Source: an uncultured Oscillospiraceae bacterium
GTDB lineage: Bacteria > Bacillota > Clostridia > Oscillospirales > Oscillospiraceae
Direction of reading: 5' to 3'
DNA: 56,106 bases
Assembly: GCA_947624065.1 (NCBI GenBank)
Contig: CANQIO010000008.1
Location: forward strand, 1 to 56,106
Shown here: one piece after another, positions 9,476 through 16,875 of the stretch
How positions within the stretch are numbered: position 1 is the stretch's first letter
Layout: each line of letters starts with the position of its first letter
Translations under genes and position numbers: made by a program
The notes under the pieces: model-generated
The model's input: the letters and a program-made list of their open reading frames with translations, nothing else
Told to the model about the DNA's origin: nothing
The model's database searches: none

Positions 9476-10142
9476 GCTTTATGATTACCGCGCCCTGCGT
9501 CCGGGGAACGTGACGGGCCCCGCCTACCGGCATGTGCTGCTGCTCTTGTACTGGCCGGTCTACGGGCTGCTGTTCTGGGGCGTGGAGCGGCTGTGGCCCG
9601 TGGGCGGCTATACGCCGGTGCGCTGCGCGCTGGACGGGCTGATCCCTTTTAATGAGTGGTTTTTTCTGCCCTATCTGTTCTGGTTCCTCTATCTCGTCGG
9701 CGCGGTGGCCTATACGTTCTTCTTCGACGTGCCCGCCTTCCGGCGTCTGATGGTATTCATCATGGTCACCTACACCGTCACCATCGGCATCTACCTGGTC
9801 TGGCCCACCTGCCAGCAGCTCCGGCCGGACACCTTCCCCAGGGACAACCTGCTCACCCGGGCCGTCCGGGCGTTTTACAAGTTCGACACCAACACCAACG
9901 TCTGCCCCTCCATCCACGTGCTGGGGGCCGTGGCGGTGTCGGCGGCGGCATGGGACGTGCCCCGGTTCCGCACGGTCCCGTGGCAGGCGGCGTTCACCGC
10001 CATGACCGTCCTCATCTGCCTGTCCACCCTGTTCATCAAGCAGCACTCCGTGCTGGACGTGCTGGCGGCGCTGCCGCTTTGCGCCCTGGGCCGGTTCGCC
10101 GCGTGCCGGGCGTTCCCCTGCCGCGGACCGCGAAGCCCCTGA
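9462..10142 (+). CDS. PAP2-superfamily membrane phosphatase
   Basis: 226-residue membrane protein with about six hydrophobic segments. The PAP2 signature is visible as a CPSIHV motif after a DTNTN stretch and a KQHSVLDVLAALP motif carrying the second catalytic His. Family members dephosphorylate lipid phosphates such as phosphatidate or undecaprenyl diphosphate, or act as inositol-phosphoceramide-synthase-like transferases. The start is TTG 9462 with GGAGAG in front, overlapping the acyltransferase stop by 14 bp. Third gene of the lipid operon; a strong terminator follows. Confidence 0.85.
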   Translation: MNAPELYDYRALRPGNVTGPAYRHVLLLLYWPVYGLLFWGVERLWPVGGYTPVRCALDGLIPFNEWFFLPYLFWFLYLVGAVAYTFFFDVPAFRRLMVFIMVTYTVTIGIYLVWPTCQQLRPDTFPRDNLLTRAVRAFYKFDTNTNVCPSIHVLGAVAVSAAAWDVPRFRTVPWQAAFTAMTVLICLSTLFIKQHSVLDVLAALPLCALGRFAACRAFPCRGPRSP

Positions 10143-10160
10143 CGCCCCAACGATCACGAT

Positions 10161-10190
10161 CCCGCAGACCGATGGTCTGCGGGTCTTTTC
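10161..10190 (+). terminator. Rho-independent terminator after the PAP2 gene
   Basis: Perfect 10-bp stem CCCGCAGACC / GGTCTGCGGG with a 3-base loop followed by TCTTTTC. Eighteen bases after the PAP2 stop codon. Confidence 0.9.
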
Positions 10191-10198
10191 ATATGTCC

Positions 10199-10744
10199 CT
10201 AAGAGCTGACCAGGCCCATGGCGCCCAGCAGCAGCTTCAGCCCCAGCAGGCACAGGATGACGCCTCCCGCCGTCCGGGCCGCCCGGCGGCGCCGCCGGCC
10301 GATGTGGCTGCCGAAAAGGCTCCCGGCCAGCGACAGCGTCACCATCACCCCGCCCATGAGCCCCCCGGCCAGCGCCGGGCGCACGTCCAGGATGGCAAGG
10401 GCGGCCCCCACCGTCATGGCGTCCACGCTGGTGGCCAGGGACAGGGCCGCCATGGACCCCAGGCCGCTGCCGCCGCACCGCTCCTCCTGCCCGGCCGTGC
10501 GGACCATATTGGCCCCCATGCCCGCCAGGATCAGGGCGGCCGCCCAGGGATAGGCCGCCGCGAGGCTCTCCGGCAGGCCGGCTCCCAGAGCATAGCCCGT
10601 CAGCAGCATCAGCACATGGAAGCCGCTGACCAGCCCCACGATGGGCCAGATCCGCTTCCCGGCCGCCATGCCCATGCACACGGACGCGGCGAACCCGTCC
10701 ATGGCCAGCCCCAGCACCAGCAGTATCTGATCGAGTATATGCAA
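10199..10744 (-). CDS. mntP: MntP, manganese efflux pump
   Basis: Small manganese exporter of the plasma membrane. 181 residues, six predicted membrane segments and the two internally repeated family motifs, LAMDGFAASVCMG near the N terminus and ATSVDAMTVGAALA in the middle. Starts with TTG 10744, preceded by GGAGGG at a good distance; the open frame reaches further upstream but in low-complexity sequence that lacks membrane segments. The leader holds two hairpins (10761-10779 and 10809-10824). I could not match a yybP-ykoY manganese riboswitch there. Convergent with the PAP2 operon. Confidence 0.92.
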   Translation of the reverse strand: MHILDQILLVLGLAMDGFAASVCMGMAAGKRIWPIVGLVSGFHVLMLLTGYALGAGLPESLAAAYPWAAALILAGMGANMVRTAGQEERCGGSGLGSMAALSLATSVDAMTVGAALAILDVRPALAGGLMGGVMVTLSLAGSLFGSHIGRRRRRAARTAGGVILCLLGLKLLLGAMGLVSS

Positions 10745-10760
10745 GCGCTTCCCTCCAACC

Positions 10761-10824
10761 GGCGGACGCACCGTCCGCCTATGGCAGGATATGCCGGCCC
10801 CCGGCGGCGGGTGAAAAATCACCC
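10761..10824 (-). promoter_or_regulatory. Two hairpins in the mntP 5' leader
   Basis: GGCGGACG / CGTCCGCC (10761-10779, 3-base loop) lies directly before the mntP ribosome site, and GGGTGA / TCACCC (10809-10824, AAAA loop) lies farther upstream. They could influence mntP translation or merely be structured leader. The known manganese riboswitch consensus was not found. Confidence 0.35.
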
Positions 10825-10831
10825 CAGCCGA

Positions 10832-10860
10832 TTGACCCCCTATGCAATTGGTGTTATAAT
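10832..10860 (+). promoter_or_regulatory. Promoter of the RNA methyltransferase/ECF operon (TTGACC-17-TATAAT)
   Basis: TTGACC at 10832-10837 and TATAAT at 10855-10860, 17-bp spacer. The ATG at 10899 follows with a GGGGGA ribosome site in between. Confidence 0.8.
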
Positions 10861-10898
10861 ATGTTGTCAATTTGTAACCTGGGGGATCTTAGAGCGTC

Positions 10899-11759
10899 AT
10901 GTGGATAGCGGACAAATGGCAGGATTACGAGCTCATCGACGCCTCCGGCGGGGAAAAGCTGGAGCGCTGGGGCAGCCGCATCCTGCTGCGGCCGGACCCC
11001 CAGGCCATCTGGGCCACGGAGCGGACCGACCCCCGCTGGCGGCGGCCCGACGCGGTATACCGCCGGTCCAGTTCCGGCGGCGGTGCCTGGGAGAAGAACA
11101 GCCTGCCCGCCAGCTGGAAGATCCGCTATGGGGATCTGACCTTCCAGGTCAAGCCCATGAGCTTCAAGCACACGGGCCTGTTCCCTGAGCAGGCCGCCAA
11201 CTGGGACTGGGCCAGGGAGAAGATCCAGTCAGCCGGGCGTCCCATCCGGGTGCTGAACCTGTTCGCCTATACCGGCGCGGCCACGGTAGCGTGTCTTGCC
11301 GCCGGGGCGGAGGTGTGCCACGTGGACGCGGCCAAGGGCATGGTAGCCTGGGCCAAGGAGAACGCCGCCTGCTCCGGCGTGGCGGACCGGCCGGTCCGCT
11401 GGATCGTGGACGACTGCGCCAAGTTCTGCCAGCGAGAGCTCCGCCGGGGAAAGCGCTACGACGCCATCATCATGGACCCGCCCTCCTACGGCCGGGGGCC
11501 CGGCGGCGAGGTCTGGAAGCTGGAGGACGATCTGTGGCCCTTCGTGAGCGCGGTGGCACCGCTGCTCTCCGACGAGCCGCTGTTCGTGCTCATCAACTCC
11601 TACACCACGGGTCTGAGCCCGTCAGTGCTGACCTATATCGCCGAGAGCCTGTTCACCAAAAAATTTGGCGGCCGCAGCGACGCCCAGGAGCTGGGCCTGC
11701 GGGCCACCGCCTCCGGGCTGGCGCTCCCCTGCGGCGCAAGCTGCAGATGGGAGGTATGA
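10899..11759 (+). CDS. Class I SAM-dependent RNA methyltransferase (RlmI/COG1092-like)
   Basis: 286-residue Rossmann methyltransferase. Motif I is NLFAYTGAATVACLAAGA and the acidic ribose-binding residue follows in VCHVDAAKG. The MDPPSYGRG catalytic loop is typical of the Methyltrans_SAM family that modifies cytosines of 23S rRNA. Shorter than RlmI (about 396 residues) because there is no N-terminal PUA domain, so the RNA target may differ. ATG 10899 sits just below a near-consensus promoter. Separated from ecfA1 by a dispersed repeat. Confidence 0.82.
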   Translation: MWIADKWQDYELIDASGGEKLERWGSRILLRPDPQAIWATERTDPRWRRPDAVYRRSSSGGGAWEKNSLPASWKIRYGDLTFQVKPMSFKHTGLFPEQAANWDWAREKIQSAGRPIRVLNLFAYTGAATVACLAAGAEVCHVDAAKGMVAWAKENAACSGVADRPVRWIVDDCAKFCQRELRRGKRYDAIIMDPPSYGRGPGGEVWKLEDDLWPFVSAVAPLLSDEPLFVLINSYTTGLSPSVLTYIAESLFTKKFGGRSDAQELGLRATASGLALPCGASCRWEV

Positions 11760-11770
11760 CCCCCATACAG

Positions 11771-11875
11771 GGGCGGCTGCGCCCGACAGGGCCCCTCCCC
11801 GCTAAGGTTCGCTCAAGCTCACCGACCGCGGTCCGGGGCACTGCCGGTCCTCGCCGCCTGTCGGGTGGCTGCGCC
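11771..11875. repeat. Dispersed repeat copy A (inverted ends, flanking direct repeats)
   Basis: An inverted pair CCCGACAGG (11782-11790) / CCTGTCGGG (11857-11865) bounds the element. A 13-base direct repeat differing at one base (11771-11783 and 11863-11875) flanks it. The core 11799-11831 is closely related, with a few substitutions and indels, to the reverse complement of 55796-55827, and the similarity extends across the whole unit to the ends. It fills most of the gap between the methyltransferase and ecfA1 and contains no credible gene. Confidence 0.75.
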
Positions 11876-11903
11876 TTCACAAATACTTAGCAAAGGAATC
11901 TCT

Positions 11904-12737
11904 ATGGACCCGATCATCCGCATCAAAAATATATCCTACACCTACCCGGAGGGGTCCCGGCCGGCGCTGGACGGGGTGAGCCTGGACATCATGCCCGGCA
12001 CCTTCACCGCCGTGCTGGGCTCCAACGGCAGCGGCAAATCCACCCTGGCCAAACACCTGAACGCCATTTTGCTCCCCTCCGGCGGCAAGGTGCTGGTGGA
12101 CGGCATGGACACCATCGACGAGGGGAACCTGCTGGCCATCCGCCGCCGGGTGGGGATGGTGTTCCAGAACCCCGACAACCAGATCGTGGCCAACGTGGTG
12201 GAGGACGACGTGGCCTTCGCCCCGGAGAACCTGGGCGTGGAGCCGGCTGAGATCCGCCGGCGGGTGGACGCGGCCTTGCAGCAGGTGGGGATGTACGAGT
12301 TTCGCCTGCACGCGCCGCACCTTCTGTCCGGCGGGCAGAAGCAGCGGGTGGCCATTGCCGGCGTGCTGGCCATGGACCCGGAGGTGCTGGTGCTGGACGA
12401 GCCCACGGCCATGCTGGACCCCCAGGGCCGCCGGGAAGTGCTGCGCACGGTGGAGGACCTGTGCCGCCGCCGGGGCATCACCGTGGTGCTCATCACCCAC
12501 CACATGGACGAGGCCGCGCGGGCGGACCGGGTGCTGGTCATGGACGCCGGCCGCGTGGCGCTGGACGGCGCCCCTCAGGAGATCTTCCCCCAGGCGGACG
12601 CGCTGCGGGCGCTGCGGCTGACCGTGCCGGACACCACGGCGCTGCTGCTGCGGCTGCGGGCGGCGGGCATGCCCGTGCCCGCCGGGGCCCTCACGCCGGA
12701 GGACTGCGCCGCGGCCATATGGGAGGCGCTGGGATGA
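11904..12737 (+). CDS. ecfA1: EcfA1, energy-coupling factor transporter ATPase
   Basis: First ATPase of an ECF vitamin/micronutrient importer. 277 residues: Walker A GSNGSGKS at residues 39-46, Q-loop VFQNPDNQI, signature LSGGQKQR, Walker B VLVLDEPTAMLDP and switch ITHHMDE, the classic EcfA1 pattern. ATG 11904 follows AAAGGA. Overlaps ecfA2 by 4 bp (ATGA). It forms a heterodimer with EcfA2 that drives EcfT. No substrate-binding S component is present in the window, so this is a group II shared module. Confidence 0.95.
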   Translation: MDPIIRIKNISYTYPEGSRPALDGVSLDIMPGTFTAVLGSNGSGKSTLAKHLNAILLPSGGKVLVDGMDTIDEGNLLAIRRRVGMVFQNPDNQIVANVVEDDVAFAPENLGVEPAEIRRRVDAALQQVGMYEFRLHAPHLLSGGQKQRVAIAGVLAMDPEVLVLDEPTAMLDPQGRREVLRTVEDLCRRRGITVVLITHHMDEAARADRVLVMDAGRVALDGAPQEIFPQADALRALRLTVPDTTALLLRLRAAGMPVPAGALTPEDCAAAIWEALG

Positions 12738-13597
12738 GTTTGATCGAGATCCGGGGCCTGACCCATGTGTACAGCCAGGGCACGCCCTTTGAAAAAGCCG
12801 CCGTCCGGGATCTGGACCTGACCCTGGAGCGGGGCGGCACCGTGGGCCTCATCGGCCACACGGGCAGCGGCAAGTCCACCCTTATCAGCCATTTGAACGC
12901 GCTTTTGAAGCCCACAGCCGGCACGGTGCTGCTGGACGGGGAGGACATCTTCGCCTCCAAAGCGTCCATCCGCACCGCCCGGTTCCGGGTGGGCGTGGTG
13001 TTCCAATACCCGGAGTATCAGCTGTTCGAGGAGACCGTCTATGCCGACATCGCCTACGGACCGAAGAACCTGAAGCTGGCCGCGCCGGAGATCGACCGAC
13101 GGGTCCGCGAGGCCGCGGCCTTCGTGGGGCTGGACGAGGGCGCGTTCGACCGCTCGCCCCTGGAGCTGTCCGGCGGACAGAAGCGCCGGGCGGCCATCGC
13201 CGGCGTGCTGGCCATGGAGCCAGAGCTGCTGGTGCTGGACGAGCCCACGGCGGGGCTGGACCCGGCCGGGCGGGAGGACCTGCTGGAAAAGCTCTTCGCC
13301 TGGCGGGAGGCGCGGGACGCCGCGGTGCTGCTGGTGACCCACGACATGGCCATCGCCACCCGGTGCGACCGGCTGGTGGTCATGGCCGAGGGCCGGATCG
13401 TGCTGGACGGCACGCCGGAGGCGGTGTTCGCCCACGGGGACGAGCTGGCATCCATCGGCCTGGAGCTGCCCGAGGCCGCCAACATCGCCCGCCTGCTGCG
13501 GGATAAGGGCGCTGCCCTGCCGTCCTCCCTCTATACCGTGGACGCGCTGGCCCAGGCCATCCTGGCCCTCCGTGGAAAGGGGGACGCGCCATGCTGA
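12734..13597 (+). CDS. ecfA2: EcfA2, energy-coupling factor transporter ATPase
   Basis: Second ECF ATPase, 287 residues. Walker A GHTGSGKS at residues 41-48, Q-loop VFQYPEYQLFEETV (the tyrosine-containing form typical of EcfA2), signature LSGGQKRR, Walker B LLVLDEPTAGLDP and switch VTHDMA. Translationally coupled to both neighbours: ATGA overlap with ecfA1 and a 7-bp overlap with ecfT. Confidence 0.95.
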   Translation: MSLIEIRGLTHVYSQGTPFEKAAVRDLDLTLERGGTVGLIGHTGSGKSTLISHLNALLKPTAGTVLLDGEDIFASKASIRTARFRVGVVFQYPEYQLFEETVYADIAYGPKNLKLAAPEIDRRVREAAAFVGLDEGAFDRSPLELSGGQKRRAAIAGVLAMEPELLVLDEPTAGLDPAGREDLLEKLFAWREARDAAVLLVTHDMAIATRCDRLVVMAEGRIVLDGTPEAVFAHGDELASIGLELPEAANIARLLRDKGAALPSSLYTVDALAQAILALRGKGDAPC

Positions 13598-14397
13598 AGG
13601 ACATCACCCTGGGCCAGTACTTCCCCGGCGACACCGTCGTCCACCGGCTGGACCCCCGGACGAAGCTGCTGCTGACGCTGGTCTATATCGCGGCGCTGTT
13701 CATGGTGGGCTCCTGGGGCGGCTATGCGCTGTGCTTCGCGGCGCTGGCGGCCGTGACGGCCGTGAGCCATATCCGGCCCCGGGCCCTGGTGAAGGGTTTA
13801 AAGCCGCTAGTGTTCATCGTCGTGTTCACGGCGGTGCTGAACCTGTTTTTCACCGGCGGGGACGACATCCTCTTCCGCTGGAAGTTCATCCGCGTCACCT
13901 GGACCGGCCTGGAGCGGGCGGTGTCCATGGCGATCCGCATCCTGCTGCTGGTGTCGGGCACGTTCCTGCTGACCTACACCACCTCGCCGCTGGCCATCAC
14001 CGACGCCCTGGAGCGGCTGCTGTCCCCCTTGAAAAAGCTGCATGTACCGGTGTATGAGCTGAGCCTGATGATGTGCATCGCCCTGCGGTTCATCCCCACC
14101 CTCATCGAGGAGACGGACCGGATCATGTCCGCCCAGAAGGCCCGGGGGGCCGACCTGGAGACGGGCAGTCTGGTGGAGCGGGCCAAGGCCCTGCTGCCGC
14201 TGCTGATCCCCCTGTTCGTGTCCAGCTTCCGGCGGGCCGACGAGCTGGCCCTGGCTATGGAGTGCCGCTGCTACAACGGCGGCGAGGGCCGCACCCGGAT
14301 GAAGCAGCTGCGCATGGCCTGGCAGGACGCCGCGGCCTTCGCGCTGGGCGCGGCGCTGATGGCGGGCGTGCTTCTTTTGCGGAGGCTGGGCATATGA
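13591..14397 (+). CDS. ecfT: EcfT, energy-coupling factor transporter transmembrane protein
   Basis: 268-residue membrane scaffold of the ECF importer that couples ATPase movement to toppling of the S component. Several N-terminal hydrophobic segments are followed by the two cytoplasmic coupling-helix motifs, seen as QKARGADLE and AMECRCYNG (Ala-Arg-Gly class, the second diverged). Starts at ATG 13591 after AAAGGGGG. Ends in an ATGA overlap with truA, the order commonly found in Firmicutes. Confidence 0.93.
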   Translation: MLKDITLGQYFPGDTVVHRLDPRTKLLLTLVYIAALFMVGSWGGYALCFAALAAVTAVSHIRPRALVKGLKPLVFIVVFTAVLNLFFTGGDDILFRWKFIRVTWTGLERAVSMAIRILLLVSGTFLLTYTTSPLAITDALERLLSPLKKLHVPVYELSLMMCIALRFIPTLIEETDRIMSAQKARGADLETGSLVERAKALLPLLIPLFVSSFRRADELALAMECRCYNGGEGRTRMKQLRMAWQDAAAFALGAALMAGVLLLRRLGI

Positions 14398-15188
14398 GGA
14401 ACATCGCCATCCGCCTCGCCTATGACGGCTCGGCCTATCACGGCTGGCAGACCCAGGCGGAGGAGGCCACCGTCCAGCAGACGGTGGAGCGGGCCGTGGA
14501 GAAGGTGATGAAGCACCCCGCCCATGTCACCGGCTGCGGCCGGACCGACGCGGGCGTGCACGCAATACGCTACTGCGCCAATTTCCGCACCGACTGCGCC
14601 ATCCCCGTGGAGCGTATCCCCCTGGCGCTGAACAGCCGTCTGCCGGCGGACATCGCCGTCCAGGCCGCCGTGGAGGCGCCGGAGTATTTCAACGCCATCG
14701 GCTCCTGCCTGCGAAAGGAATACATCTACCGCATCCACAACAGCCGCATCCGGGACCCCTTCTGGGACCGCCGGGCCTGTTTCTGGCCCGCGCCCCTGGA
14801 CGCGGAGACGATGGACGCGGCGGCCGCCGCCTTCGTGGGCACCCACGATTTCGCCGCCGTGCGCAGCGTGGGCACCCAGACCCGGACCACCGTCCGCACC
14901 GTCTACTGGTGCCGGGCGTCGCGGGACGGGGACGTCATCACCGTCGCCGTGTGCGCCAACGGGTTCCTTTACAACATGGTCCGCGCCATCGTGGGCACGC
15001 TGGTATACGCCTCCGACGGGAAGCTCTCCCCGGCGGACATCCCGGCCCTGCTGGAGGCCGGCGACCGGCGGCTCACTGGCCCCACCATGCCCCCCCAGGG
15101 GCTGTATATGCACCGGGTGTGGTATGCCGGCGCCGTGGGACAGATGATGGAAGACTCCGGCATGGACATTTCCGACCGGTTGTGTTAA
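14394..15188 (+). CDS. truA: TruA, tRNA pseudouridine(38-40) synthase
   Basis: Isomerises uridines 38-40 in the anticodon arm of tRNAs. 264 residues, the usual size. The catalytic aspartate is D52 within the GCGRTDAGVHA motif, preceded by YDGSAYHGWQTQ and followed by conserved KEYIYRI, GTHDF and FLYNMVR blocks. Overlaps ecfT by 4 bp. In many Firmicutes ecfA-ecfA-ecfT-truA lies inside the ribosomal protein cluster (rplQ upstream, rplM-rpsI downstream); those genes are absent here. Confidence 0.96.
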   Translation: MRNIAIRLAYDGSAYHGWQTQAEEATVQQTVERAVEKVMKHPAHVTGCGRTDAGVHAIRYCANFRTDCAIPVERIPLALNSRLPADIAVQAAVEAPEYFNAIGSCLRKEYIYRIHNSRIRDPFWDRRACFWPAPLDAETMDAAAAAFVGTHDFAAVRSVGTQTRTTVRTVYWCRASRDGDVITVAVCANGFLYNMVRAIVGTLVYASDGKLSPADIPALLEAGDRRLTGPTMPPQGLYMHRVWYAGAVGQMMEDSGMDISDRLC

Positions 15189-15191
15189 AAT
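15183..15191 (+). promoter_or_regulatory. Extended -10 promoter before the DUF5711-like gene
   Basis: TGTTAAAAT (TG-N-TAAAAT) overlaps the truA stop codon and lies 30 bp before the ATG at 15222. No clear -35 box. It would allow expression of the next genes independently of truA. Confidence 0.4.
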
Positions 15192-15221
15192 ATATAGTTA
15201 CGAAATACCAAGGGGACGGCC

Positions 15222-16823
15222 ATGGCTAACAAGCACCTGAAAAACGATACCGAGATCCCCCAGGGTGCGCATGCCGCCCCGGAGGGAGCGGACGCCTCCC
15301 CGGAGCAGAAGCCCGCGGCCGGACGGCGGCTGCGCGTGATCCATCCGGAGGAAGAGGAGACCGCCGCCCCCAAGGAAAAGCCCCCAAAAAAGAAAAAATC
15401 TTCCTCCAAGGGGAAGAACAGCGGCCCGGCCAAGCAGTCCGCCCCGGCCGGAGACGGCGCCAAGCACGCCAAGCATGCCGGCGGCCAGGAGGCCAAAGCC
15501 GCCAAGCCGGCCAAGGCCGCGAAAAAGTCCAAGCCGCCCTCCGGCGGGGAGAAGAAGTCCGGCGGCGCCAAGGCCCCCAAGCAGACGGCGCCCGCCCCGG
15601 CCGAGCCCCGCAAGATCCCCAAGGCCAACAAAACCGCCCGGGAAAAGCCCTCCGATGGCGGGATGGCGTTCCGCCGCGAAAAGGCGGAGGAATTCCCCGA
15701 GGACGGCCAGATGAGCCAGCGGGACGCGGTGAGCGCGCTGATCGCGCTGATCGCGGCGCTGGTGCTGCTGGCAGCCACGGTGGTCATTTGGTACTACCGG
15801 GACAGCTTCTCCCCCGACGAGATGATCCTCTCCGCCGACACCGCCGCCGTGGCGCAGGACGAATATGTCTTTGACGCCGGCTCCGGCGAGGCCTTTGCCG
15901 CGGCGGGACGGGGCCTGGCCGTGGCCAACAGCGCGGGTCTGGAGCTGCTGGACGGGAACGGCACCGCCGTCACCAGCAAGCTCATGCAGATGGAGAATCC
16001 CGCCGCCGCGGGCTGCGAGGACTTCGCCGTCTTCTATGATCTGGGCGGCACCCGGCTGGCGGTGGCCTATTTCGACGGCAGCGTGCTGGAGCTGTCCGTG
16101 CCGGGAGATATCCTGTCGGTCACCGTGTCTCCGGGCGGCTACATCGCCGTCACCACCGAGGACACCGGTTACCGGGCGCTGGTCACCGTGTATGACCCGG
16201 ATCTGAACGAGATCTATCTCTGGTATTCCTCCTCCGCGTGGGTGATCAGCGGCGCCGTCTCCCCGGACGGGCGGCAGCTGGCCGTGCTCAGCTATACCGC
16301 CAGCGGCAGCGAGGTGCGGTTCTTCGACCTCTCCCAGAGCGGAGAGGAGCCCAAGGCGGCCTTCGCCGTGGACAACACCATCCTCCTGGATGTGCACTGG
16401 TTCTCCTCGGACCGGCTGTGCGCCCTCTCCAGCGAACAGATGTTCTTCTTCGACTCCGACGGCCAGTGGCAGAACACCTACGCCTTTGCCGGGCAGTACC
16501 TGATCGGCTACACCTTCGACGGCGCCAACTGCGCCGCGCTGGCCCTGAGCCCCTATCGGACCGGCACCACCGCGACGCTGGTCAGCCTGGACCCCGCCGG
16601 CACCGAGCTGGGCACCGCCGCGCTGGACAGCGGGCTGGTGTGCCTGACGGCGTCGGACCTGGAGATCATGGCTCTGTGCTCCGACGGCGCCATCCTTTAC
16701 AACAGCTCCCTCGTGGAGAAGGGCCGCCTCGACGGCCTGCCAGGCTTCAAATACGCCCTGCTCCGCTCCCGGGGCGAGGCGCTGCTCATCGCCCCCAACT
16801 ACGCCGAAGTATACGCCTTCTGA
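15222..16823 (+). CDS. DUF5711-like membrane-anchored beta-propeller protein
   Basis: 533 residues in three parts. Residues 1 to about 165 are a hydrophilic tail rich in Lys, Pro, Ala and Gly with runs of lysine. A single membrane helix of roughly 20 residues follows (ALIALIAALVLLAATVVIW). The remainder is extracytoplasmic, with repeated short blades (SPGGYIAVTTED, SPDGRQLAVLSYT, DGANCAALALS) suggesting a WD40-like propeller. This organisation is that of DUF5711 proteins of Clostridia, function unknown. The charged tail could bind nucleic acid or acidic surfaces. ATG 15222 follows AAGGGGA. Probably co-transcribed with the CvpA and ClpE-like genes. Confidence 0.7.
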   Translation: MANKHLKNDTEIPQGAHAAPEGADASPEQKPAAGRRLRVIHPEEEETAAPKEKPPKKKKSSSKGKNSGPAKQSAPAGDGAKHAKHAGGQEAKAAKPAKAAKKSKPPSGGEKKSGGAKAPKQTAPAPAEPRKIPKANKTAREKPSDGGMAFRREKAEEFPEDGQMSQRDAVSALIALIAALVLLAATVVIWYYRDSFSPDEMILSADTAAVAQDEYVFDAGSGEAFAAAGRGLAVANSAGLELLDGNGTAVTSKLMQMENPAAAGCEDFAVFYDLGGTRLAVAYFDGSVLELSVPGDILSVTVSPGGYIAVTTEDTGYRALVTVYDPDLNEIYLWYSSSAWVISGAVSPDGRQLAVLSYTASGSEVRFFDLSQSGEEPKAAFAVDNTILLDVHWFSSDRLCALSSEQMFFFDSDGQWQNTYAFAGQYLIGYTFDGANCAALALSPYRTGTTATLVSLDPAGTELGTAALDSGLVCLTASDLEIMALCSDGAILYNSSLVEKGRLDGLPGFKYALLRSRGEALLIAPNYAEVYAF

Positions 16824-16875
16824 CCGGCAGTACACCACCCACCATCCGGAACACTATTGCGAGAGGTAGCCTCAT

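Noticed and set aside
10745-10831. Manganese (yybP-ykoY) riboswitch upstream of mntP
   Set aside because: Hairpins are present but the conserved core motifs of the riboswitch could not be found.
15222-15700. Histone H1-like gene suggested by the Lys/Ala/Pro-rich N terminus
   Set aside because: The frame continues into a membrane helix and a large external domain, so it is a tail of one membrane protein.
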